Below, in pieces: positions 9,802-20,702 of a stretch of 64,000 nucleotides of DNA; position 1 is the first letter of the stretch; each line of letters starts with the position of its first letter. Below the pieces are notes generated by a model, which did not search any database, was not told where the DNA came from, and saw nothing but the letters and a program-made list of their open reading frames with translations. The position numbers and the translations under genes were made by a program. The DNA is from Hortaea werneckii (Eukaryota; Ascomycota; Dothideomycetes; Mycosphaerellales; Teratosphaeriaceae). Location of the stretch: assembly GCA_037044905.1 (NCBI GenBank), contig JBAOKB010000185.1, positions 310,001 to 374,000 of the forward strand, read 5' to 3'.

Positions 9802-11722
9802 ATGGCTGCTGCCGACGTCCAGCCTCCTGTCCCTGAACCCGCGGCTCCGGAACCCGCTCCTGCTGTTCCAGACTATCTGGCTTCCCCCAACGCAGTCTTC
9901 GACGACGTTGGCGTTCAATGGCGTTATGGCAAAGCACCTGATTACAGCAAGACGCGCAAGGTGTGGGAGGAAGGTAAGAATACCTTCTGCCTTGTCTTAG
10001 TCTTGTCGAGCTCGTGCAGGCCTTAGCTGTGTTCTACAACATCAGCAGGGCCGCGTCCGGCGGGAGGGTCTCACGACATGCTCATCAAGTCCACGTGGCA
10101 ACCTAGGGTTGTTGCTGTTGTGTACTCAGAGCTTTGTGATCGACTTCACCAACCATCGTCATCCCCGGCTTGGGGCGGTCTCCACTGGCAGTGCTTGCTG
10201 GCCGTGACCAGAAAAGAAAAAGAAGATGCCTTCTCTTCACGGACTGACGTCCGACTTATGCTTCAACTAGAAAGCTGACCCATGACGTCTAGGCAAGAAG
10301 ATGAACCACGCGGCTGGCAGCTTACCACAGCTAGTCGAAAATTTGGTCAAGAACTGGGAAGTCGAAGCATCCTTTAAGCCCCGGCTCGAAGACTGGCGGA
10401 CGATAGACCACGAACGGTACAGCTTCGCCATCAATGGTGGCCCGCCGCAGTCCGGGGAGCACATGCTCAAAGTTGGAACGTACAATGCTATCATCGCCCC
10501 CAACGAGTACTACAGTCCGGAGAACTCCGACTTTGCCTCCAGCCACAAGACTTTCAAGCGTATGATGCCTACTTTCGCTTGGGAGGTGGTCGAAGTGTAC
10601 AGTGGGCCCCCGCAAGTTGCCTTCAAGTGGCGACACTGGGGCGTGATGAAGAACGATTACGTGGGATTTAACGAGTAAGTCCAAACCCCCATCCATCAAA
10701 CGTCGCTCTGGCTTGTAGACTGACAGTCAGTAGTAAGGGTGAAAAGGTCGTCGCCAAAGCTCATGGAGGACCGATTGAGATCTTCGGCGTCACAGTGGCC
10801 AAGGTGGATGACAAGGTACGGCTACAGGAGCTGGACACCTGGTTTGACCCGCTGGACATGTTCCGCCAAATCGCCCCAAAGGGCATCGTCAACAAAGAGA
10901 ACATGAACCGCAAAGTCGATCCCGAGTCGGCATTGGACGTCGATTCCCACTTCGTACCGAGCCAGCCAAAGGTCGCACAACCCGAGCAACCAAATGGCCA
11001 CGCCAAAGCCACGGAGCAAGCACACCCAATTTCTGCAACACAACCTAACAGTGGAGCTGTGATCCCGGACCACGACGGCATCAAGATCGCCGAGGAATCC
11101 AACCAACCCGGCAAAGAACCCGTGGCTCCGGAGGAAGTCCTACCAACGCACGTCTCCAACAGCACCGGACAACGCGCCGACGCCTTCGTCCCGCACCAGG
11201 GCGCCGACACCAGGAAACCCGCCTCGGAATCCAACCCTACAGACGCCACCCCAGCTACCACTGTCGTCGAAAGCGCAGCTACCTACGGCGCAGACGCCAA
11301 GCTAGAACACCCGGCGTCCAACTTCATGATGCGCACGCGCAGCAACCGACCAAGGGATCCAGTACCACGGACCCGCAGCAGCCCACGACATCAGTCTCAA
11401 CCAACGCTCCACCGACGACACCACCACCAACCCTCACCAATCCATCTACTCCTCGGCCGTGACAGGCAACGTCGCCGACCGCTTGATCCCCGCCGCGGAC
11501 GAGTCCCGCACCACAGGCGTCCACGACGCCATCGACGCGCACCTGGAGGGCTCCGCGGCCGCGGACGTGCATCCGCATCCGCACGCGACGGAAGAAGCGA
11601 CGCAGGCGGGTAAAGGGGAAGCTGTGGCTGTGCCGGCTGCGAGTGAGGAGACGAGGTTGACGCATGAGGAGATGAGTCGGATTACGGGGGCTGAGTGTCC
11701 GTTTTTGATGAATAGGGAGTAA
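9802..11722 (+). CDS. SnoaL-like 'pathogen-related' protein with disordered tail (one frameshift)
   Basis: The first ~240 residues match the fungal/plant pathogen-related protein group with an NTF2/SnoaL-like fold; no enzyme activity is assured. Exons: 9802-9973, 10293-10674 and 10734-11722. Typical blocks are WRYGKAPDYSKTRKVWEEGK, EDWRTIDHE, GEHMLKVGTYNAIIA, TFAWEVVEVYSGPP, FKWRHWGVMKNDYVGFN and KAHGGPIEIFGVTVAKVDD. Intron 2 ends in a CAGTAG tandem acceptor, giving either FNDSKG or FNDKG. After about residue 245 the protein is Pro/Ala/His-rich and disordered. Near 11330-11340 the plausible frame moves by one base: one frame stops at 11613 in Arg-rich nonsense, the other continues with ordinary composition to 11722. 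The corrected length is 513 residues. Confidence 0.82.
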
Positions 11723-14390
11723 GTGACAGAGAGAGGAGGGGGCGGGAAGGGGAAAGGGGAGCTTGTTGGGGTGTTGGTATGGTGTTGTGGTTCTTCCATT
11801 TGGGGAGGGGGGAGGAGGGGGGAGGGAGGGATAGGAGGAGAATGTGAATGTTCTGTATGGAAGTTGGATATGATTGGGGATATTGAATGACGATTCGCTG
11901 CTGTTTTGGATGGTGAGAAATGGGAGTCGGGTTGTCGGTCAGCGAAAAGGAAGCGTTCTCGCGGGTCTATTTTTTTTTATTTTTCCTATACTTTTCATTT
12001 TTATTTTTCGGAAATGATTCTGCGTGTATCGTCCATGGAAGTATTCTTGAGGGATCGTTATGCTACGGGAAGAATGATGTAATGAAGATTGGAAATAGTG
12101 TCGTTATGCTGACTTTTTTCTCCTTCTTTTCTTCTTTCTACTTCTGTATTGAATCTTGCTCTTCTTTCTTTTTGCAGCACATAAGCATCGCCAGTGTGTG
12201 TTGCATGAGCTATTTTCCATTCTTCTCTCGGTCTGTGTCCAAGTGTAGATGAGGCGACGGGTTGCAACCATCACCAAGAACGTGGCGAAGTACTCCTACG
12301 CTACCGGCGAACGAAACGACCACTGCTGACGTGCGCCCGCGCTACGCTGCTGCTGCCTTGAGAATCTCAGTCTCGTGACCGCACTCAACTCGACGTTGGA
12401 GGATGCTCAAGGCGCCAAAGGAACAACCGGTCTGAACTACCTCGTAAGCGCTTCGCCATGTCCCTCCTGTACGCGCCGTCTTTCTTACGACAGCAAGGCG
12501 TTGACGCCTACACGCGCCACACGTTGCCCATCGCAGCGAGACGCACATCACGTCTTTAGGCAGCAGAGCCAGTCCATCCATGCATCCATCTCGCCCATCC
12601 TGCCTTCGCGTCATGATGGAGCACACATGATCAAGAGTGGAGCCCGCAGTGACGAGCTTGATGAGTTGGCAGGTCCGGCTTCGCAGGTGAGGTTACTCAT
12701 CGTTTGGGCTGTCCGAAGGGTGCGCGGCCGAACCACGGGTGAGGACACAGTCATAGCTACTCTACGGGCTTGGGTGTGAAGTTAGTAAGTCTGGATATAG
12801 AGACCACACAGCCTCACGTGCTTGCGTCGCTGACAAGGTAATCGCCGAGGGAAGAGCCGAACGAGGGTACTTGTGTGGCGAAGGTGACTCCGGCCGGGAA
12901 TTCCCGAAGGGGGCGTCGCGAAGGCCTGCTCCGGGCTTTGCCACTCAAGCTGGACGTGGACTTCGCCTGCCTAGATGAGGTGACTTTCTGCGAGGCAACA
13001 CAATCAAGGCGGAGATGCAGGAAGGTGGGATTTTTTTTTTTTTTTTTCCCTTTTCCTGCCATGCCTGTAGCCTTCTTATTTCCTGATCTTCAGCCTCTTC
13101 AGCTTCTGGCTGCTCTTGCTGCGGCGTAGACAGCCTTTGACGCAACAGGGCAAAGAGGGGGCGCGTAGTGGCGTGCCGGGGGCAGCCAATCAGCGTGTGG
13201 TGAGGTCAGCTCCGTCTTGGCGTTCGGGTCGGGGTTTGTTTGTTCCTTTCTATGTGACTGGACTGAAGGAGATGTCCACCTCTGGCAGTTGATAGCGTTT
13301 ACCTAAAGACGCTGGCAAAGGTTGAAAGTGCGCTGCGGCTTCATGATTATAGACATGGTTTGCAGCGTGAAAGATGTGTTGTGATACAAGGCAGCAGTCA
13401 GCAAGTATGGTACTACCGACAGTATGTAGCTTTGGAGTACAGTAGCTTTACCCCAGCTTTGCCAGCACAGTCGTCCCGTACACCGATGGCTGGACGATGG
13501 GCTTTGGATGTCTCCATGTGCAGTCCGTATAATGATGAGAAATGCATGTGCCACCCCGGCAGATTGCTGATTGAATGATGAGCGATTATCATTTCTTTTC
13601 CCGGCCGGATTCGGGAGGTTGAGTGTGGCAAAACAATGATGATGTCGGGTTCAGCCACCGATAGGTCGCACGGGCCAGGCTTGACTCACAGGCAGCCGAG
13701 CGTGGAGAGAAGGTGAGTGCAGTGGTTAGCGGGTGAGGCTAGAGGCTTCCGGATGGTCCAGCTCTTGTGCTTTAACCAGCAGCGCTGCAACTCGCTCGCC
13801 GCACTATTACTCCCTTCCAACGCCAACATCTCCAGATGGACCAGAACATTCTCCTCCCCATCATCATGGCAACGGCTCTTCAGGCTACGCCACTCCAGTA
13901 GTGGAAGGCCGACGGAAGCCTAACCACCACCAGCAAACCCCGTGCGCGCGTGGTCTCCTTCACACCGCGAAACCCGCCGCCCGCCGCCGCCGCCTTCTGC
14001 CTAACACGCGGTTACTCATACCTCACCTTGACTTCGCACCTCGCCACCCTTCGCCGACTCATCATCCTGAGTCGACCACCCTCCCGATAATTCTTCTTCT
14101 TCTTGACTGAGCCTCCCTCTGTTGATAATCATACTTTATAACCACCTTCTCTGACCCCGCCAGCAAGGAAGGACCGAGTCGCTTGCGCCCGGGGCCCATC
14201 CATCTATACCCACCCAAGCAACGACACTCCTGAGCCTACGGGACTCTTTCCCTTTCCCTTAATCCTCCTTCATTCACAACAATAATCGAATCTCCACTCA
14301 AGCGCCTCCGCGCACGAAGCGAAGACCACAAGACGTAGCGACTTTCACTAGTGCCGCCTACAACTCGATTCACTGTTGCAACGATAAACT
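11723..14390. other. Intergenic region and probable long 5' leader
   Basis: The part from 11723 to about 11850 is very G-rich and likely the 3' untranslated region of the preceding gene. T-rich tracts follow (11970-12010, 12115-12175, 13030-13048). From about 13680 the sequence is pyrimidine-rich and may be promoter and transcribed leader of the cyclin gene at 14836. I see no conserved protein motif. Confidence 0.4.
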
Positions 14391-14486
14391 ATGTACCCCA
14401 TGGATATCATCAAGCACAGCCCAGCTACTTCCAGCACCGTTATCAACTTCACCAAATCGATCTTCAAGGGTGGCAAGTCCCAGTAG
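14391..14486 (+). CDS. 31-codon leader ORF (possible uORF or small exon)
   Basis: ATG at 14391 to TAG at 14484-14486 encodes 31 residues beginning MYPMDIIKHS and ending FKGGKSQ. Its codons are almost all C- or G-ending (ATC, AAG, CAC, AGC, ACC, AAC, TTC), unlike the surrounding leader, so it looks selected as coding. It lies 350 bases upstream of the cyclin start. It could be an upstream ORF controlling cyclin translation, an exon of an alternative transcript, or chance. No homologue is known to me. Confidence 0.35.
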   Translation: MYPMDIIKHSPATSSTVINFTKSIFKGGKSQ

Positions 14487-14835
14487 AGCAGCCACACGCA
14501 TCCCGATCAGCTTCTCTGCAAAGCAACAGTCGCAAAGGACACTACGTAATAACAATACATCGATCAACGGAAACAGGAAGGGGCGGCGCTTGATACGCAA
14601 AAGCGAACTTGTTGGACGGAGCGCTATTTGAAACATCAACACCATCCTCAATATACACCCACATCCTATCGACAACCCCAGTCTGACACAACAAGCAACC
14701 AACACATCGTTGCATATGGTTGCATAATACGTGCCAAATACAACGTCTTCCCATCAACCGGAAGACGCCAACGGATCAGTTCAACCCATCGGCTATCGAC
14801 TACTGGATAACTCTACCCCGATCTGAAGACAACGC

Positions 14836-17132
14836 ATGATGAGCTCGGCATACATCGACTCAAGTTCATTCGGACACACCCAGTCCTCTCAAGGGTGCAG
14901 TCAGTATCCGTCTTCGGTGACTTCTTCTGCGTCATCATCGCAGGACTCGATCTTCTCCGACACCGGGTCGACTCAGAGCTCAATAGCAAGTTCCATCTCG
15001 GATGACTTTCGGCCTAGCCAGGAAGATGCAAGTCAAACCTGTGCTCCGACCTACCTGCATCAGCAGGCAAAGGCCGGGCACGCTGTTGCAGCACAGCAAC
15101 AGCAACAGCAGCAGCAGCAGCAGAAAGCACAATGTGCACAAGCTCCACCATCGTATGCGGACATCACATCCGTTCCTACGGAACAACGTCAACACCCGCG
15201 CAGGTCATCTCTCGCGAGGAATCAGAAACCGCCGCCACTCGTAAGGCAATGTGAGCGGAAAATCAGCTTTGTTGATAGTCTCGTCGGTAAGCACTTCTTT
15301 CCCTTTCTTTCATTCGTGAGCAGCAGCAGCGAGCAGTAGCTAAGGTTATGGCCGAAGATTCCGCAACGCAGATGGTGGAAGTCATCTGGCCTTTGTCAGT
15401 GGTGCCGTGCTCTAATGAGCGCGAGAGCGGTCGCAGTGTGCTTCCGCTTAGAACGTATATCGAAGAGACCCTTCGTCGTTCGCGCACAAGCTATTCAACA
15501 CTGCAAGTTGCGCTCTACTATTTAGTCCTGATCAAGCCCTTCGTGCCCAAGACGGATTTCACGATGGAACAGACAGTGGACTGCCCTGCCAATCGCGCAC
15601 TTATGTGCGGACGGCGGATGTTCCTTGCAGCGCTCATCCTTGCGTCGAAGTATCTGCAGGATCGGAATTACTCAGCAAAGGCCTGGAGCAAAATGTCTGG
15701 CCTCAGGGTCGAAGAGATCAATACGAATGAGCGGACCTTTCTTGCTAAGATCTGCTGGAAGCTGCATATTGCTGAGCCAGTGTTCAAGCGCTGGACTGAT
15801 GTCGTCTTGCGGTACACTCCAAGTACACAGCCGCCATCCCCCGGTCAAGGCAGCTGCATCACCTGGAAGAGTCTCATTCCGGTGCTCACGCCTGAACTGG
15901 AGAAGGTACCGCTACCGCCGCAAACCAAGCAGGCGCCCTCACAGTGCCCAATTAGCTCTGGCTACACCACGCCGACCATGGCCACTCCTAAAAGTGCGCT
16001 CAATCCCGTGCAAATGCAGGTCGACTCCACATCGCAACAGACGACCCCGACTCCTCACAATCTCCTTCCACGCTACCTGGAACCCAAGCCAGATCTTGCG
16101 CCACCTACTCCGGCCCTAGCTCGCATGGGTCCCCTGCCAACGCCACAATTAACGCCTTCCTCAGTAGCTTTCAACACTCCTGCAGCGAGTGCTTGTAGCT
16201 CCCGGCGTCCATCTATCAGTTCAGCCATGGCCATGGCTCAGAAGTCCTGCCTGAACAGGTGCACTATGGACTCGCATCCTGGCGCCGTTCCTAACATCGA
16301 CAGGTTCCAGACTGCTGCGCGACGACCTTCAATCAGTACTGCATCATCTGGCTCGAGCCCTGAGTCCATGATGTCCGATCGGTCACGATCATCTCGTGCC
16401 TCATCCATCTCTTCAGTGTCGACAGTCTCGACTACTTCTTCAATGGCGCCGAATAGGGCCTATTTAGCCCGCCAGGCGACATGTCGGAATGTTCCGAGAC
16501 TGCCAACGCTTCCGACTCCTGTCCAAGAAGAGAAGGAAGGTACCGTGTCAAAGCCTATCATCATTGGCGATGACACGGAGATGAACACTAGCCCGGAGAT
16601 CATCGACTTCTCTGTCAATGAGAAGGCTCTACACGCCCCACACAGACACAGCAAGAATGCGCCTCACCATGGCCATCACCTTGCTCCCGCGCACGCTTCA
16701 ACGGCCGACAAAAGCCGCAAGCGCGCCCGCCCGCGCGGTAGCGCTCGCCGTAGCGACCTCCAAGAAGAGGTCCGCCTTCTGCTCGAAGAGGAGCTTGACG
16801 CTATGGATGTCGATTACGACGACTCCGTCGACGACCGTCACGAAACTTCCCCATCACCCGCCGCCACCACCTCCTCCACCATCACCACGTCATCTTCCTC
16901 CCAAACCCTCTCCCGGACGCCTTCCTATGACGACAAGGAAATCCAACCCCCGCCTTCCCTCTCCCGCCAGGCGAGTAGGATCCCTGTGCAGAAGAACGAG
17001 GGCAAGAAGCGGACTTGTTATTCCTCGTCCATGTCCATCTCTCCCTCGCCAGCTGCTACTGCTGCTGCTGCTGGCAGTAGCAGGATGGGGCTTCATGCTA
17101 ATGGGGCTGGAGTTGAGGGAGTTGCTTACTAG
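14836..17132 (+). CDS. PHO85-type (Pcl) cyclin with cyclin N-terminal box
   Basis: A cyclin partner for a PHO85-like cyclin-dependent kinase. Exons 14836-15286 and 15340-17132 (53-nt GT-AG intron) give about 747 residues. Residues 1-150 are Ser/Gln-rich with a ten-residue poly-Gln (CAG repeat near 15097-15122). The cyclin box starts soon after the splice: VEVIWPLSVVPC, YYLVLIKPFVPK, CGRRMFLAALILASKYLQDR, AWSKMSGLRVEEINTNE and WKLHIAEPVFKRWTDVV, the pattern of filamentous-fungal Pcl1/Pcl5/Clg1-like cyclins. The remaining ~500 residues are Ser/Pro-rich and end in an acidic EELDAMDVDYDD patch and a Ser-rich tail. The intron acceptor is another CAGTAG pair, so one Val may be optional. ATG codons at 14836 and 14839 are both in frame. 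Confidence 0.88.
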
Positions 17133-18261
17133 CCTCTCCTTAGTCGCCTCTCGCTCTGTCTGTCTTTCTACCGCTCCTTGTCCCATGGAGGCGAGTGCTG
17201 GAGAGGGTTTCAGAAGATGGATCAAGGCCATGGGGGTTGTCTATCCAACGGAGACAGAAGAGGTGATGGGGAGGGGAATACTCTTTTTCCAATACGAATA
17301 TGGGGTGGCTGGATGTATTTACGTAGTCGTGTGCATGTATCAATCAAAAAGCATGTGCTCACAAGAGTTGAGAAATACCCTCCTTTCTTTTCTTTTTTTT
17401 TTTTTCCTTCCTTGTTTGTCAGTTCTCTGTGCCTGCCTGTTTCCGTCTTCTATATGTCCTTTTTCCTGTTCCGATATTCGATTCTCCTCCCTTCCCAGGC
17501 ACGGTGGTGTCTTTTTAGTTATTTTATTTCTCCACCACCACCGTCCCCGGATGCTTGTCTGTCACCAAACTAGAAGATCCCTCCTAGGACACTCGATGTT
17601 TTCCCCTTGCCTATTGACACCCACACCCTCCAAATGGACCTCCCTCGGCTTTCCCCGTTCCGTAAATGAAGGCTAGTCTCGCAGTGACTTCGTCTGGTTT
17701 TTTAAAAAGGCAGTCGGGTTAGTATTATCTCGATACCAGGGGGGGAACCAGGTTATGCCGAGCTGTTCTAGCTGGTGATCCCTAGCGTACCTACCTCCTC
17801 CTACGCACAGGCAGGCAGGCAATCCAGAGTTTCTTCACGGAAGAGGAGAAAGGACAGACAGGAGATAAGAGATGATGTCTGCTGGTGAAAGAGTTGGCTT
17901 GTTGTTTTTTTTTTTTTTTTTTGTTCGGCCGCTCCTGCCTGGTAACTTGGGAAGCGAGCGCAGGGTTTTAGTATTTTGCTGGAGGTGGTGGGGTCTGTCG
18001 TACATACATAAGGGTAGGAAGAGGGTTATGGCGGGTACGTCACTTTCTTGTTTTTGTTGCGCTCCGCATGGGTAAGATGCTCGAAAGCCGACTGAGAATA
18101 CGAATAATTTGGTGAAAAAAGGGAGCAAGATTTGCGTGCGGTAGTTTGGAAGGTTTGGGTGGGTGAAGGGAGGGAGGAGGGGTCAAATGGTAGCGTGGGT
18201 ATCTAGTTGTGCTATTCCTTATCCTTCCCCTTCTCTCTGTCTTTCTGCGCCTTCCTCCTTC

Positions 18262-18298
<37 letters not shown>

Positions 18299-18671
18299 CT
18301 CTACTCGCTCCGCCTAACAAGAAAAACGAATCCATCCCGACCCACCATCCGAGGTTTCCCGTAGGAAGGAGAAAAAAAGAATTCAAAATGCAAACGCCTC
18401 GCTCCCGTAGATGGATCTGCAGCACATGATAACAAAAAGAATCAAAAGAAGGAACTATACACATGATGAGGTGTTAGACACTCTGCTCACAGAGTGAGAA
18501 CTTCAGGAAAAAAAAGAAAAGGAGAGATTTTCCCGCCTATGCATCCCCTTCGTCGCCGCGATTCCGGAGGGAAAGGGGGGTTAGATGCCATCTATGCAGA
18601 TATGCTGATGACAAGGACATGATGAGGTCAAGTCTTCTCGTCGAAATTCGTCCCGATCCTTATCATCATCA
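17133..18671. other. Convergent spacer between cyclin and zinc-finger genes
   Basis: Both neighbours end towards this 1.5-kb stretch. It holds T-runs (17393-17406, 17904-17922), a GGCA repeat near 17806-17820 and a (CT)n tract. No gene or RNA is supported. Confidence 0.45.
18264..18295. repeat. (CT)n microsatellite
   Basis: An uninterrupted CT dinucleotide run of about 16 units in the convergent spacer. Confidence 0.9.
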
Positions 18672-20702
18672 TCACATATTCCCCGCCGAAGCATCAAACC
18701 ACGTTTGCATGTGCCCATGATGAGGTTGGTGATGCAGATGCTGCGGCGGAGGATGCGAATGCGGATGATGATGGTGGTGGTGATGGTGATGCTGGTTTTG
18801 CGGCGGAGCAATGTTCTGACCTTGCTGCTGCGGCGGGAGAGTGGGAGGAGGCGGGGCGGGTTGGAGAGGCCAAGGCGGTGCTGATGGAGCGACAGGGATT
18901 TGGCCGGGCCCCTGCTGGTGGTGGTGGTGCCGCTACCGGTCCTGCTCCTCCTGCGCCTCCTGCATATGCTGCCCCGCTGCCGTTCATCGGTGGAGCTGGG
19001 CTGACGATGTTGAGGAATGCGGTGTCGTCGAGAAGGAAATCGGCGAAATCGCCTGTGTTCGCTGTCGTCATCGGAAGTTGTGGTGCGTACTGCGTGGTGG
19101 TTACGGCAGGCGGGGCCGCCGTCGCGTTGACATATTGCTGTGCGTGGCCTGGTGAGAGGCCGTATTGCTGATTCGGACCCGTACTTAGCTCGTATGGCGG
19201 AGGCATTTCAGGTGACACTGTTGATGATATAGGTGGGTGGTATCCTTGCTGAGGCCAGTTTGTGTCGCCTGCTGATGACGACGTGGGCGGCAAGTTCTGA
19301 TTTGGGACGTAGTAGGTCGTCGTAGGAGGACCGGGGGGCTGTCGATGCGGGATTTGGTTGGCGGTTTCGTAGGAAAGTGGACGTTTGCTTGCCTGTTCTG
19401 AGGCTTGCATAGGTTTCGGTATCCGTGCCATGCCAGAGCCTGGAGGATTGTAATACTGGCCGACTACGGAGTCCGTACCAGGGCCGGCTTGTTGTTGCAT
19501 TTCTTGAGTAATGGCGGCTTGTGGCAAGCTGCCGTGTGTGTACCGCGGCGTGCCGCTTGTGCTACTACTCGGCGCCGTGCTTTCAGCAGACATAGATGCC
19601 TCCGATGGTTGAGGACCTATTTCTTGCTTCTCGGACCAAGCGAAGACTCGATTCGCAAAGAGATCCTCTAGAAATCTTCGAGTGATTTCACTTGGATCCT
19701 TGGTGTGTGCGTCGGATTCTCGACTGAGATTACCATATTCCAACCTGTGCACTGCGCGTCGAACTCGATCGTGCTCCCATCGTACCTCTCGCCAACCATC
19801 AGGATCTTCAAACATTCGTTTACTGAGCGCACATAGCATGCCCTTCACTTCCGGTTGCTCAAGAAGATTTCTAAGTTTGAGATGCCAGCTTATACGAGGT
19901 CGCTGCTCCTTGGGTAGTGCGCAGAGCTCCAGTAAGTGCTCGATATACGCCTGTTGTGTCTTGAAAGGTGCCATCGCCACAAACTCCGAGCTGTATGCTT
20001 TCCGGTGTGGCGGTTTCACGGTATTCCAGTCGATGATGCCAACCGAACACTGCGCCATATGCTTTTTCGCTTCCGGTACCGACCGGGAGACGTGTTGACA
20101 TTTCATACATTCGTAGTAGCGTTTCGCCACGTGCAGATCCTCGAGGTGTCGCTTACAGGTGCCTTTTACACTGTAGTCGTTTCCACAAAATACGCAGTTG
20201 TAAGTGACGGGCCCGGAACATGAGGCTTTGTCTGATGATGATGATGCTGCTGCTGCTCCGCCTTGCGTCGGGGTACTCGGAGCTTTCCTGGCGGGCTGAA
20301 GTCAAGAAGATCTTTGTATTTGCACTCGCTCAGGCTTGTCGAAGAGGCTGTGTCAACTTGAAAGACGGACTGTCCATCCGGCTGGCGCTTGTCGGCGGAT
20401 TGCTTCGCAGGAGAATCTTTCGAGGAAGCAGACCTATTGCGCATGCGCGGAAACTTCAAGCTCAGTTTCGACCCGCTCGATGGTTTCAGATTTTGCAGCG
20501 GTGGCAAAGGTGAAGAAGACTCTTCGCGCGCAGCATATTTGGCCTTGATCAAGTCGGTAAGGGGATTTGGTTCGTCGCCGAGGACCAGGTGGATGACCTC
20601 TTCTGCGATGTCGTCCACGGAAGATCTCTTGGGCCATAGCGCGCCGTGTAGGAAGTCTTTCGCTGTCTTCCGGAGCTCAGCGGTGTTCGTAGAGTCGCCC
20701 AT
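18672..20702 (-). CDS. Two-finger C2H2-like zinc-finger protein, disordered C-terminus (probable one-base indel)
   Basis: A predicted nuclear protein of about 655 residues. Exon 1 is 20702-20358; a 62-nt intron (20357-20296, acceptor CTTGACTTCAG) is needed to connect to the finger frame; exon 2 runs to the end. The fingers read YNCVFCGNDYSVKGTCKRHL (C2H2) then YYECMKCQH ending in EAKKHMAQC, whose last ligand would be Cys. The remainder is Gln/Pro/Tyr-rich, with FADFLLDDTAFLNIV as the only hydrophobic patch. Near 18911-18930, in a CCA repeat, the better frame moves by one base. It then encodes a His-rich segment and ends HGHMQTWFDASAGNM at 18672; the uncorrected frame ends at 18694 in a Ser/Ala-rich run typical of a shifted frame. 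Function unknown. Confidence 0.72.

Noticed and set aside
13717..14110. Pro/His/Ser-rich open frames upstream of the cyclin
   Set aside because: Different frames look equally coding-like and none has a motif; more likely transcribed leader or promoter.
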